A stretch of DNA of 10,397 nucleotides. It comes from JAUZQZ01 sp036985955 (lineage in GTDB: Bacteria > Pseudomonadota > Zetaproteobacteria > Mariprofundales > Mariprofundaceae). The stretch lies in NCBI GenBank assembly GCA_036985955.1, contig BTQQ01000059.1, positions 1 to 10,397 of the forward strand, in the 5' to 3' direction. Position 1 is the stretch's first letter, and every line of letters begins with the position of its first letter. A program made the position numbers and the translations under genes. Below, in pieces: positions 1 to 7,132 of this stretch. The notes beneath the pieces are model-generated. The model worked only from the letters and a program-made list of their open reading frames with translations, was not told where the DNA came from and made no database searches.

Positions 1-926
1 TCATGTTTCAGCCAATCCAGCACTTCCGTAAGACTCGCCGTGGCCAGTGCTATCGTGGTATCGGCGGCGCCATAATACAGGCGAATTTCATCGCCCATGC
101 AGGTCCAGCCGCAGGGAAAAACTACATTGCCGACATCGCCGCTGCGCTCATAGGGCGTCTGCGGCGCCAGCACCCAGGGGCGGCCACGCCGGATCACGCG
201 GGTGGGGTCTTCAAGGTCAAGCAGCGCCAATCCGAGGCGGTAAATATCCTGCCCGGCAATACGCCGTACGCCATGGTAAAGCAGCAGCCAGCCTTCGGAT
301 GTCGCGATCGGCGGCGGCCCAATGCCGATCTTGGCCGCATCCCACCAGCCCGGGCCGCGGGCGGCCATGATCTGCCGGTGACTACCCCAGTGCACCAAAT
401 CCGGTGAAAAAGCGATCCAGATATTCGCCGCAACGCCGGGCATGGCGGGCACCGGCCGGTGAAGCATGGCGTAGCGACCGTCAAAACGCACGGGGAATAA
501 AGCAGCATCCTTGTTGTCCGGCGCCAGCACCGGCCCCAGCCGGTCAAAGGCGTTAAAATCAGTTGTTGTCGCCAGCGAGACCAGCGCGCCCCGATCCGAA
601 TACGCCGTATAAGCCATCACCCAGTTTCCGGCATCCGCTATCCAGGTCAGCCTCGGATCTTCCACCCCCCATGCTTCCTCGGGATGACCTGCCGCATCCG
701 GGCTGAATACCGGTTTGCCATCCATCCGCCAGTCGCCGATGCCGTCCGCGCTACGCGCGATTGAAAAATGCGAGCGGCCGCAGCGATCCTCAACGCGCAG
801 CATAAGCAGCGTTCCATCATCCAGCAGCGCCGCACCCGCATTGAATACCGAATTCACCGGCCAGGGGATATCTCTAGCCGACAGGATGGGGCCGCCATCA
901 TGCCGGTGAAACAGTTCATCCTGCAT
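1..926 (-). CDS. GH130 family glycoside phosphorylase/hydrolase-like protein, partial (C-terminus cut by window edge)
   Basis: Reading the minus strand from an ATG at 926 gives an open frame of 308 residues with no stop before the window edge. The sequence looks like family GH130 (five-bladed beta-propeller enzymes acting on beta-mannosides, many of them phosphorylases using inorganic phosphate). Visible family marks are a GVEDPRLT stretch with E89-D90-P91-R92, a NKDAALFPVRFDGRYAMLHRP-like central block, and YHG at 217-219. Known GH130 phosphorylases place catalytic and phosphate-contacting residues in comparable segments, so phosphorolysis is plausible, but the exact activity (phosphorylase or hydrolase, and linkage) cannot be read from sequence. 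No signal peptide is seen, so it is probably cytoplasmic. The end (LTEVLDWLKH) resembles the usual GH130 C-terminus, so probably few residues are missing. Its ATG shares one base with the stop of the upstream glycosyltransferase (TGATG), and there is no good ribosome-binding site, which suggests translational coupling. Family call is firm; substrate is inference. Confidence 0.88.
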   Translation of the reverse strand, partial: MQDELFHRHDGGPILSARDIPWPVNSVFNAGAALLDDGTLLMLRVEDRCGRSHFSIARSADGIGDWRMDGKPVFSPDAAGHPEEAWGVEDPRLTWIADAGNWVMAYTAYSDRGALVSLATTTDFNAFDRLGPVLAPDNKDAALFPVRFDGRYAMLHRPVPAMPGVAANIWIAFSPDLVHWGSHRQIMAARGPGWWDAAKIGIGPPPIATSEGWLLLYHGVRRIAGQDIYRLGLALLDLEDPTRVIRRGRPWVLAPQTPYERSGDVGNVVFPCGWTCMGDEIRLYYGAADTTIALATASLTEVLDWLKH

Positions 927-2149
927 CAGAATTCCATGGGGAGTTCCGGTTTTTCTCCCGTTTGCTTCGCCTCGCGCGCCAGAGCATAGGCCTCATTGTA
1001 TTGCTCGGCGACCACGTCCCATGACACAACATCATCCAGGTAACGCTTGAGATTGTCACCAAGCTTCATGCGCAACTTTTCGGAACATGCCAGCCGGATT
1101 GTTTTTTCTTTCAGCATCTGTTTGGTGGTAAACAACAGGCCACCGTTGGATTCCAGCGTTTGCGAAGTCAACCCCTCCATCGGCGACGAGGTAATATAAG
1201 GTTTATTCAGTGCAATAATACGAGCCAGAGTGCCGGACTGGGTCTCGTCCAGTGATGGCAACACGATAAAATCGCACACGGCCATGACCTTGTAATAGAT
1301 ATCCCCTCTCGGTACGAATTCAAAATAATGTGCCAGACCTTCGCCTTCGAGCATCTCCACGCCGCTTTTATAGAGATCGTAGTCTCCTTTATGGGCAGGA
1401 TCACGCATGGCGCCCGCAGCCAGCAAATCCCATTCCTCGCCAGTCTGCTGCTTAATCTCCTGATAGATATCCTTCCACATGGAGATGAGAATATCCCAGC
1501 GCTTATTGGACTGAATCCAGCCGACCAAACCGACCAGATGGGGCCCCAGAGTAGCAATCTTGTCCAGACCCAGTTCAGCACGCAGCTTCGGAATATCCTC
1601 CACCGACCAGCGCCGGTCGGGGCGGGCGCCATGCGGAATCACCATCACATTTTTCGGCGTCTCCCAGCCGAAACCGCTCATCGTCCAGTCGAGTCGCCAT
1701 TTCTGGTAATCGCACTTGAACAACACCACATCGGTGCGTTTGCACATTTGATAAACAAAATTGGCCTCAAACTCATTCATACGCCCATGAACCGTATGCG
1801 GCTCGACGATGACCGGATAGCCGGATATCGCCCCCAGCAGGGCAAGGAATCCAACATTCCCATCACCCTTACCGCGATCATCATGATATTCATACAGACC
1901 ATATTCGTGTTCAATATGTACGGCGTACGGGTCAAGCGCCTCAATCTTCCTGACCACCGGCTTCCACCAGTCCGGCCGCGTCATGTCAATCAGGGGAAAG
2001 ACGCCGTCACCCGCGCCGTCCGTATGGCTGATAACAAGCACATCACGACCCGGATTGTGCTTTTGGATAAATTCACGCGCCTCTTCGGCAAAGGTGGCAA
2101 TACCGCACAGTCGCGGCGGCCAACTGGAGATCATAACGATTGGTTTCAT
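926..2149 (-). CDS. GT4-like (GT-B fold) glycosyltransferase
   Basis: This 407-residue protein is a retaining GT4-type glycosyltransferase, expected to move a sugar from a nucleotide-sugar donor in the cytoplasm. The N-terminal half starts with an SSWPPRLCGIATF segment (8-20), typical of a GT4 subgroup, and has HIEHEYGLYEYHD (78-90) and IPHG (171-174). The C-terminal half has the donor-site region PSLDETQSGTLARIIALNKP (298-317), standing where classical GT4 enzymes carry E-x7-E. No signal peptide or membrane helix is visible. The start is supported by AAGGAG at 2158-2163, 8 nt before the ATG. It is a paralogue of the N-terminal domain of the upstream gene, sharing CGIATF, the HE(F/Y)GL segment, PHG and SGTLA. 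The stop overlaps the GH130 start by one base. Donor and acceptor are unknown; the GH130 neighbour hints at mannose. The family call is strong, the specific role is not. Confidence 0.88.
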   Translation of the reverse strand: MKPIVMISSWPPRLCGIATFAEEAREFIQKHNPGRDVLVISHTDGAGDGVFPLIDMTRPDWWKPVVRKIEALDPYAVHIEHEYGLYEYHDDRGKGDGNVGFLALLGAISGYPVIVEPHTVHGRMNEFEANFVYQMCKRTDVVLFKCDYQKWRLDWTMSGFGWETPKNVMVIPHGARPDRRWSVEDIPKLRAELGLDKIATLGPHLVGLVGWIQSNKRWDILISMWKDIYQEIKQQTGEEWDLLAAGAMRDPAHKGDYDLYKSGVEMLEGEGLAHYFEFVPRGDIYYKVMAVCDFIVLPSLDETQSGTLARIIALNKPYITSSPMEGLTSQTLESNGGLLFTTKQMLKEKTIRLACSEKLRMKLGDNLKRYLDDVVSWDVVAEQYNEAYALAREAKQTGEKPELPMEF

Positions 2150-2157
2150 TGCGATTT

Positions 2158-2163
2158 CTCCTT
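2158..2163 (-). promoter_or_regulatory. Ribosome-binding site of the 407-residue glycosyltransferase
   Basis: AAGGAG on the minus strand, 8 nt ahead of the ATG at 2149. It fixes the start of this gene and follows directly after the hairpin and U-run, so folding of that hairpin could affect access to it. Confidence 0.75.
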
Positions 2164-2165
2164 AT

Positions 2166-2207
2166 AAAAACAGTGCTGAGGACTGAGTAAATCCGACTCA
2201 TTCCTCA
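2166..2207 (-). terminator. Intercistronic hairpin with U-run between the two glycosyltransferase genes
   Basis: On the minus strand TGAGGA-A-TGAGT (2207-2196) pairs with ACTCA-G-TCCTCA (2188-2177) around a 7-nt loop: 11 base pairs with a single A-G mismatch. Six bases further on comes TTTTT (2170-2166). The stem is strong, but the U-run is short and is separated from the stem, so it is a weak or partial rho-independent terminator at best. It could instead be a stabilising or processing stem-loop that sets the ratio of the two glycosyltransferases. The 3' arm can also take part in a competing, much weaker CAGT/ACTG hairpin that ends right at the U-run. The structure is seen in the sequence; its function is inferred. 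Confidence 0.55.
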
Positions 2208-2224
2208 TGGCGAATCAAGAAACT

Positions 2225-2248
2225 CCCAATTCTCCATTCCTAATTCCT
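2225..2248. repeat. Short degenerate 7-bp tandem repeat
   Basis: The plus strand reads CCCAATT, CTCCATT, CCTAATT, CCT in phase, about three and a half copies of a heptamer with consensus roughly CCYMATT. It covers the stop codon (2240-2242) of the fused glycosyltransferase gene and its immediate downstream flank. Degenerate heptamers of this look are common as intergenic filler in several proteobacteria. No role is claimed. Confidence 0.45.
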
Positions 2249-4501
2249 GGTGTCATCCACAAGCAACTCTTCGATACTCAGGTGGGCCAGAGTATAACTG
2301 ATCAGGCTTTCCGCGCCCTGATTGGCGTTAACGCCATCGGGCATGAGGCCATCGAAGCACCCTTTGGAAACGAAGTCAAACAAAGCGGCATGGCCGTCAT
2401 TTTCGCCCAGAAACCAGTTGAAGGCCTTGCGCTTGAGCTCCAGGTAACGGCTATCATCCGTAGCATCAAAGGCCGCGCGCAGCATGCGCACCATGGAAGC
2501 GGCATCAATGGCCTGTTGATCAAATTGCGCCTTTTTTCCGCCTCTCGGATACCAGCCCTGGCAACCCACGAAGGAAAAATGATCATCGACATATGTCGTG
2601 GAAACAAGAAACTGGCAGGCATCCGCGGCCGTTTCCCGATACATATCGTTTTTCAATGCAACCGAGGCTGCGAACAGGGCATGCGGCAAAACGGCATTAT
2701 CATACGTCAGGCAATCCTCGAACCATCTCCAACCGGGTGTGGCGGTGGCTTGAAAGGCCTGCATAATTTCACCCGCCGCCGCCTCCATTTCATGGCGCAT
2801 ATCCGGATCATCAGTGAATCTCCTGAGATAATCAGCAAGTCCCAGAATTTCATAGGCGCGTCCACGCAGACTAAAAGAACCCGCCGCCACGGCATCCTTG
2901 AAGAGGGTGCGCGCAAGTTGCGCCAGCGATGGTCTGGGCGGCCATGCAATCAGCGTGCCCAGCGCCTCAATCGTCCTGGCTGTAGCATCCTCAGACTGTA
3001 CGGGCGCAAGAAATCGGCGATCAAATGACATGAAATTATTGAATGTGCCATCCTCCCTGCGGGCATGCAGCAAAAAGGCGAGATAAACCTCGATCAAACG
3101 TAGCGCTACTGCATCCTTGCGCTGCCGATACAGACGCACCATGGCCTCCAGCGCCCGGGCGTTATCGTCAGTGCAATAGCCATGACGGCGATCCGGCACG
3201 GCATACACGGCGTGCTGCAACATGCCGGTATCGTCCGTCAAACGCAGAAAATGATCCAGCCGTAACTCCGGCAGGTCCGCAACCGAGATGTGCGTGTCGG
3301 GAGCGGCTTTGGTGGTCGGTGCCGATCGGGCCCGGATGAGTGCAACCGGGTCAGGCACATGTGAAGAGAACAAACGCCAGTAGCCTTCCCCCACCCGGGG
3401 CCAGGTCATGGCACGGCCAAAATCGAAAGCGCGCCTGCGCATGGCTTCGCAAGCGCCCGGATCATCCAGCAACCTGAGCAACTCCACGGCAATCGCTTTG
3501 TTATCCCGAAACGGGACCAGAACGCCCCGTCCATCGGCCAGCAATTCCTCCGCATACCAGTATGGCGTGGAGACCACCGCTTTGCCCAGCCCCAGGGCAA
3601 AGGCGAGCGTGCCGCTCGTGATCTGTTCCCGGGACAGGTAAGGCGTCAGATAATAGTCGGCCGCGTTCAGATAGCGATGCAGTTCTTCATCCGTAACGAA
3701 ACGGTTAATAAACGCCACATGCTCTTCCAGCCCCAGATCCTTCACCAGCCGCCGCAAAGAGAGGCGGTATTCTTCTCCATCCGCTTTTTTCACCTCCGGA
3801 TGCGTAGCCCCCAGCACAAGATAGAGGATGTCCGGATGCGCGCCAATCACATCCGGCAGGGCCCGGATGGCCCACTCAATACCCTTGTTGCGGCTTAACA
3901 GACCAAAAGTAAGAATGATTTTCCGGTCGTGGAATCCCAGATCACGCTTGAAGGGAGTGGAATTTGAAAATGCAAGCGCTGGCAGGCCATGCGGCAGGAA
4001 CTCAACCTTATCCCCGCCAATGCCATAGATATCCCGCAGCATGGCAATAGCCCGCCTGCTCATCACTATCACCCTGGAGGATGCAGCGGCGACATCCGCG
4101 ATCACCCGGCGCTGATGCTTATCAGGGTGCTCAAGGATGGTATGCAGCGTGGTGATAACCGGTACATTCAGGCGTTTCAGCAGCAGGGTGATGTAAGCGC
4201 CCGCATCGCCGCCAAACAGACCGAATTCATGTTGCAGACTGACCAGATGCACGCCGCTGAAATTGATGTAATCGGCGGCGGCGATGTAGTCCTTCTTGCG
4301 ATCCTTCCGCACCACGCAGCGGACTTCATCGCTATAATGAAGCGGTTCGGACGCCTCCATGGCGATCACATAGGGTTGCATGCGGCCCTTCGCCGCTTTC
4401 CTGGAATGTTCAATCAGATCTGAGGTGAAGGTGGCAATGCCACATCGCCGAGGCAACCAGGAAGAGATAAAGGCGATCTTGATGTGGCGGGAACTATTCA
4501 C
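2240..4501 (-). CDS. Fusion protein: N-terminal GT4 glycosyltransferase and C-terminal helical domain of unknown function
   Basis: Using a GTG start at 4501 the protein is 753 residues. Residues 7-380 form a GT4 glycosyltransferase: SSWLPRRCGIATF (13-25), LQHEFGLFGGDAG (89-101), LPHG (169-172), FGLLSRNKGIE (199-209) and the donor-site block REQITSGTLAFALGLGKAVVS (291-311). After a linker (about 385-410) a second domain fills 411-753, with GYCTDDNARAL (441-451), DGTFNNFM (484-491), LTYDNAVLPHALF (598-610), FDQQAIDAASM (660-670) and NANQGAESLISYTLAH (725-740). The Trp/Asp/Glu-rich helical look resembles six-hairpin (alpha/alpha toroid) sugar enzymes, but I cannot name its activity. The open frame extends upstream to 4621, but that part overlaps ridA out of frame, and the conserved N-terminus begins just after the GTG. 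GGAGG at 4514-4518 lies 12 nt upstream. The 8-nt overlap with ridA implies coupled translation. GT4 call strong; second domain uncertain. Confidence 0.87.
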   Translation of the reverse strand: MNSSRHIKIAFISSWLPRRCGIATFTSDLIEHSRKAAKGRMQPYVIAMEASEPLHYSDEVRCVVRKDRKKDYIAAADYINFSGVHLVSLQHEFGLFGGDAGAYITLLLKRLNVPVITTLHTILEHPDKHQRRVIADVAAASSRVIVMSRRAIAMLRDIYGIGGDKVEFLPHGLPALAFSNSTPFKRDLGFHDRKIILTFGLLSRNKGIEWAIRALPDVIGAHPDILYLVLGATHPEVKKADGEEYRLSLRRLVKDLGLEEHVAFINRFVTDEELHRYLNAADYYLTPYLSREQITSGTLAFALGLGKAVVSTPYWYAEELLADGRGVLVPFRDNKAIAVELLRLLDDPGACEAMRRRAFDFGRAMTWPRVGEGYWRLFSSHVPDPVALIRARSAPTTKAAPDTHISVADLPELRLDHFLRLTDDTGMLQHAVYAVPDRRHGYCTDDNARALEAMVRLYRQRKDAVALRLIEVYLAFLLHARREDGTFNNFMSFDRRFLAPVQSEDATARTIEALGTLIAWPPRPSLAQLARTLFKDAVAAGSFSLRGRAYEILGLADYLRRFTDDPDMRHEMEAAAGEIMQAFQATATPGWRWFEDCLTYDNAVLPHALFAASVALKNDMYRETAADACQFLVSTTYVDDHFSFVGCQGWYPRGGKKAQFDQQAIDAASMVRMLRAAFDATDDSRYLELKRKAFNWFLGENDGHAALFDFVSKGCFDGLMPDGVNANQGAESLISYTLAHLSIEELLVDDTRN

Positions 4502-4901
4502 CCGTATGCGCACCCTCCGGCATGCGGGCAACCAAATCCATTTCAATCCTGGCATCCAGAGGCAGTGCCGCCACGGCAACCGTCGCCCGTGCAGGACGAT
4601 GTTCGCCCAACCAGTCGGCATACAACCGGTTCAGCACGGGGAAATCGCCCATATCCGTCAAATAAATACCTGCCTTGATAATATCGGATGTTGCCGCGCC
4701 CGCTTCATGTAATACCGCCGAAAGATTGTGCATCACCTGCACGGCCTGGGATTTCAGGTCATCCCCTGCCAGTTTTCCGGTATCCGGAACCAGTCCAATC
4801 TGTCCGGATAGATACAGCACGTTTCCGTGTCTGATCGCCTGACTATAGGGGCCTACCGCCTTGGGCGCCTGATCACTATGAATGGATATTATCGAGCTCA
4901 T
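4494..4901 (-). CDS. ridA: RidA family enamine/imine deaminase
   Basis: This 135-residue protein belongs to the RidA (YjgF/YER057c/UK114) family, homotrimeric cytoplasmic enzymes that hydrolyse reactive 2-aminoacrylate and other enamines/imines released by PLP enzymes such as threonine dehydratase. Seen here are GPYSQA (17-22), YLSGQIG near 34-40, and RPARATVAV with Arg105, followed by ARIEMDLVA with Glu120; these match Arg105 and Glu120 of the E. coli protein in number and context. The family is usually about 128 residues; the extra tail (MPEGAHTGE) runs over the start of the downstream glycosyltransferase. The ATG at 4901 is preferred over the in-frame GTG at 4913 because AAGGAG (4913-4918) overlaps that GTG. 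ridA follows spoT by 32 nt, a pairing common in gammaproteobacteria, and is probably in the same operon. Subfamily assignment rests on these residues only. Confidence 0.93.
   Translation of the reverse strand: MSSIISIHSDQAPKAVGPYSQAIRHGNVLYLSGQIGLVPDTGKLAGDDLKSQAVQVMHNLSAVLHEAGAATSDIIKAGIYLTDMGDFPVLNRLYADWLGEHRPARATVAVAALPLDARIEMDLVARMPEGAHTGE
4514..4518 (-). promoter_or_regulatory. Probable ribosome-binding site of the fused glycosyltransferase, inside ridA
   Basis: GGAGG on the minus strand within the last ridA codons, 12 nt before the GTG at 4501. An in-frame GTG at 4513 sits immediately after it, too close to be served by it. The long spacing makes this tentative, and coupling to ridA translation may carry most of the initiation. 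Confidence 0.45.
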
Positions 4902-4912
4902 TTTTTGGACCA

Positions 4913-4918
4913 CTCCTT
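4913..4918 (-). promoter_or_regulatory. Ribosome-binding site of ridA
   Basis: AAGGAG on the minus strand, 11 nt before the ATG at 4901. It overlaps the alternative GTG at 4913 and so decides in favour of the ATG. Confidence 0.65.
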
Positions 4919-4933
4919 GAATAAATGTAGGTT

Positions 4934-7069
4934 CTAACTCGAAGAAGACCGTGGAATGCCTTTTCGCATCATGGCTTTGATCGTATGTTTGATTCCATGC
5001 CTGGACTTACGTACAACACCGGTTTCCATGCTGCGTTTCACCCTGATGACATCATCCACCCGGCGTATTGCCCGCATGACATTGGCCAGATGGACACGAT
5101 CAGAAACCTCTACGAGAATGGTCAATGTCGTCACCGCCCCAGCCAGTTGGTGAATGCGCAAATCCTCAATTTCACCACCGGATTTCGCAATCGAACCGGA
5201 AACAGCGGACAACATTCCCCTGCGATTCTTGGTCTTAATTTCCAACAATGTCGGGTACAGCTTTCCCGCATCGGGTGTCCACTTTACATCAACCCACGTT
5301 TCCTGCTTTCCTTCTCCTGCATGAGGGCAATCCTGATGATGCACCACCATGCCCTGCCCGTGCTGAAAACAGCCAAGCACAAGATCTCCCGGCAAGGGCC
5401 GGCAACATTCAGCAGCATGAATCAGGCCATGCTTCGTTCCCTGTATGCTCAGCCCCTTGATATGGTTGTGCTCTGCCACATCCAGCAGCTTGTCCACGGG
5501 AATCTCACCCCGGCCAAGACGGGCCTGTAACTCTTCCACATCTCCGCATTTTAGCGATGTTAATATCTTCGACTCCAGCTTAGCCCGTTTACCAAAAATC
5601 TCATTCAGAATTCCACGGCCCACACGCACACTGGCTTCCTTCTCCTCACGCCGGAACCACTGCCGTATCGCCTGTCTGGCCCGTGGCGTGCGCACATACT
5701 GTAACCACCGCCGGCTGGGTGTCTGCTCGGCATTGGTCAACACTTCGACCTGATCGCCATTATGCAAACGAGTCTGGAAATCAGCCTGCTGACCATTGAT
5801 ACGTACACCAATGCAATGGTTACCTACATCGGTATGGACGGCATAGGCAAAATCCAGCGGCAACGCACCCCGCGGCAACGCAAACAGATCGCCATCCCGG
5901 CTGAACACATAGACTTCCTGTACAATCAGATCGAGACGCACAGTTTCCAAAAATTCACCCGGTTGATCACTGTCCTGCAACAACTCAGTCAATTGGTTTA
6001 ACCATTGGAAATTTCGTTTTGCCTCCTCGCCTGACACACCATCCTTGTACAGCCAATGTGCAGCCACGCCATCTTCAGCGTGCCGGTGCATGTCCTCAGT
6101 GCGTATCTGAACTTCCAAACGGAAATTATCGGGTCCGATAATGGAGGTATGCAGAGACTGGTAGCCATTCGGTTTGGGCAGCGCGATATAATCCTTGAAT
6201 CGTCCCGGTACGGGCCGGTACAGGCTATGAATCACGCCCAGAGTCTGGTAGCAGGTTGGCATATCTTCAACAATGACCCGAAAAGCAACCAGATCATAGA
6301 TCTCATCGAAATCAAGTTTTTTGCGCTCCATCTTTTGATACAGGCTGTACAAATGTTTCATTCGCCCCTGCACGCGCGCCGAAACGCCCTGGCGGCTTAC
6401 CGCCTCCTGCAGGATACGCTCCAGCCGCTCACGCGTCTGGTTCAGTCCCTCCAGATGGTCAGCCAGAGAATTGGAAAGCATCTTGTATGATTCGGGGTCA
6501 ATGTATGAGAAAGCCAGGTCTTCCATTTCCTGACTCAGCCAATGAATACCCAGACGATTGGCCAGCGGCGCATACAACTGCATGGTTTCCTGCGAAATTC
6601 CTTCCTGTTTGCGTTCTGGCAAGAACCCCAGCGTACGCATATTGTGCAAGCGGTCAGCAAGCTTCACCAGCAACACACGAATATCCTTGGCCGTGGCCAG
6701 AATCATTTTACGGAAATTTTCCGCCTGTTTGTGTTCACTGGATGGAAAATGAATCTTGCCAATCTTCGTAACACCATCCACCAGACGGGCGACATCCTCA
6801 CCGAAACGAGACTGGATATCCTCCAGCGTCACGCTGGTATCCTCCACCGTATCGTGCAGCAGACCGGTCACAATACTTTTGTCGTCGAGGCGAAGGCTGG
6901 CCAGAATATTAGCAACAGCCAGGGGGTGGGATAGATAAGGTTCGCCGGAGCTGCGTTTCTGGTTTGCGTGCGCATGCGCCGCAAAGACATAAGCGCGATT
7001 GATCAGGTCAATGTCGGCCCTAGGATCGTGCGACCTGACTTTATCTGTAACCTCAAAGATCCGGCTCAC
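4934..7069 (-). CDS. spoT: Bifunctional (p)ppGpp synthetase/hydrolase SpoT (RelA/SpoT family)
   Basis: This 711-residue protein makes and degrades the alarmone (p)ppGpp and so controls the stringent response. Domain order is canonical. The HD hydrolase domain (about 25-180) has H33, HPLAVA, the intact HDTVED metal motif (72-77) and KLADRLHNMRTL with D139. The synthetase domain (about 235-345) has GRMKHLYSLYQKM, RPVPGRFKDYIALPKPNGYQSLHT (285-308) and EVQIRTEDMHRHAEDGVAAHW. A TGS domain follows (about 390-450), then a helical/zinc-finger region with AAECCRPLPGD and HHQDCPHAG, and a C-terminal ACT domain (about 635-705). The intact HD motif argues for SpoT/Rel rather than hydrolase-dead RelA. 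Length is typical. The start is GTG (7067-7069), only about 20 residues before the first conserved block; no clear ribosome-binding site precedes it. The gene lies 63 nt after rpoZ, the usual gammaproteobacterial order. Confidence 0.97.
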   Translation of the reverse strand: MSRIFEVTDKVRSHDPRADIDLINRAYVFAAHAHANQKRSSGEPYLSHPLAVANILASLRLDDKSIVTGLLHDTVEDTSVTLEDIQSRFGEDVARLVDGVTKIGKIHFPSSEHKQAENFRKMILATAKDIRVLLVKLADRLHNMRTLGFLPERKQEGISQETMQLYAPLANRLGIHWLSQEMEDLAFSYIDPESYKMLSNSLADHLEGLNQTRERLERILQEAVSRQGVSARVQGRMKHLYSLYQKMERKKLDFDEIYDLVAFRVIVEDMPTCYQTLGVIHSLYRPVPGRFKDYIALPKPNGYQSLHTSIIGPDNFRLEVQIRTEDMHRHAEDGVAAHWLYKDGVSGEEAKRNFQWLNQLTELLQDSDQPGEFLETVRLDLIVQEVYVFSRDGDLFALPRGALPLDFAYAVHTDVGNHCIGVRINGQQADFQTRLHNGDQVEVLTNAEQTPSRRWLQYVRTPRARQAIRQWFRREEKEASVRVGRGILNEIFGKRAKLESKILTSLKCGDVEELQARLGRGEIPVDKLLDVAEHNHIKGLSIQGTKHGLIHAAECCRPLPGDLVLGCFQHGQGMVVHHQDCPHAGEGKQETWVDVKWTPDAGKLYPTLLEIKTKNRRGMLSAVSGSIAKSGGEIEDLRIHQLAGAVTTLTILVEVSDRVHLANVMRAIRRVDDVIRVKRSMETGVVRKSRHGIKHTIKAMMRKGIPRSSSS

Positions 7070-7071
7070 AA

Positions 7072-7119
7072 CTGTTTATGGCCGACAAGACCGCCCGGCA
7101 AGGCCGAAGCAGAAAACAG
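7072..7119 (-). other. Weak inverted repeat in the rpoZ-spoT gap
   Basis: On the minus strand CTGTTT (7119-7114) can pair with AAACAG (7077-7072), which ends 2 nt before the spoT GTG. GGCC (7105-7102) and GGCC (7083-7080) can pair inside it. Together these would place the poorly marked spoT start at the foot of a hairpin. Stems are short with a large internal loop, so this may be chance. Confidence 0.25.
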
Positions 7120-7132
7120 CAGCGCGCGCAGG

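Noticed and set aside
194..841. Two short minus-strand frames (194-547 and 647-841)
   Set aside because: Both are in a different frame from the continuous GH130 coding sequence that spans 1-926 without a stop.
1328..2167. Long plus-strand open frame (279 codons)
   Set aside because: It lies wholly antisense to the well-supported 407-residue glycosyltransferase and its peptide matches no family I recognise.
2208..2239. Rho-independent terminator immediately after the fused glycosyltransferase stop
   Set aside because: No stem is visible in this part of the gap; the only hairpin begins at 2207, closer to the next gene, and is reported separately.
2207..3028. Long plus-strand open frame (273 codons)
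   Set aside because: It is antisense to the C-terminal domain of the fusion protein and shows no recognisable motif.
4502..4621. N-terminal extension of the fused glycosyltransferase (ATG at 4621)
   Set aside because: The extra 40 residues overlap ridA out of frame and are Trp/Arg-rich shadow sequence; the conserved GT4 N-terminus begins just after the GTG at 4501.
4902..4913. GTG start for ridA at 4913
   Set aside because: The codon overlaps the ribosome-binding site; the ATG at 4901 gives a normal RidA N-terminus and Arg105/Glu120 numbering.
4985..5530. Plus-strand open frame (181 codons)
   Set aside because: It is antisense to spoT, whose frame is clearly conserved.
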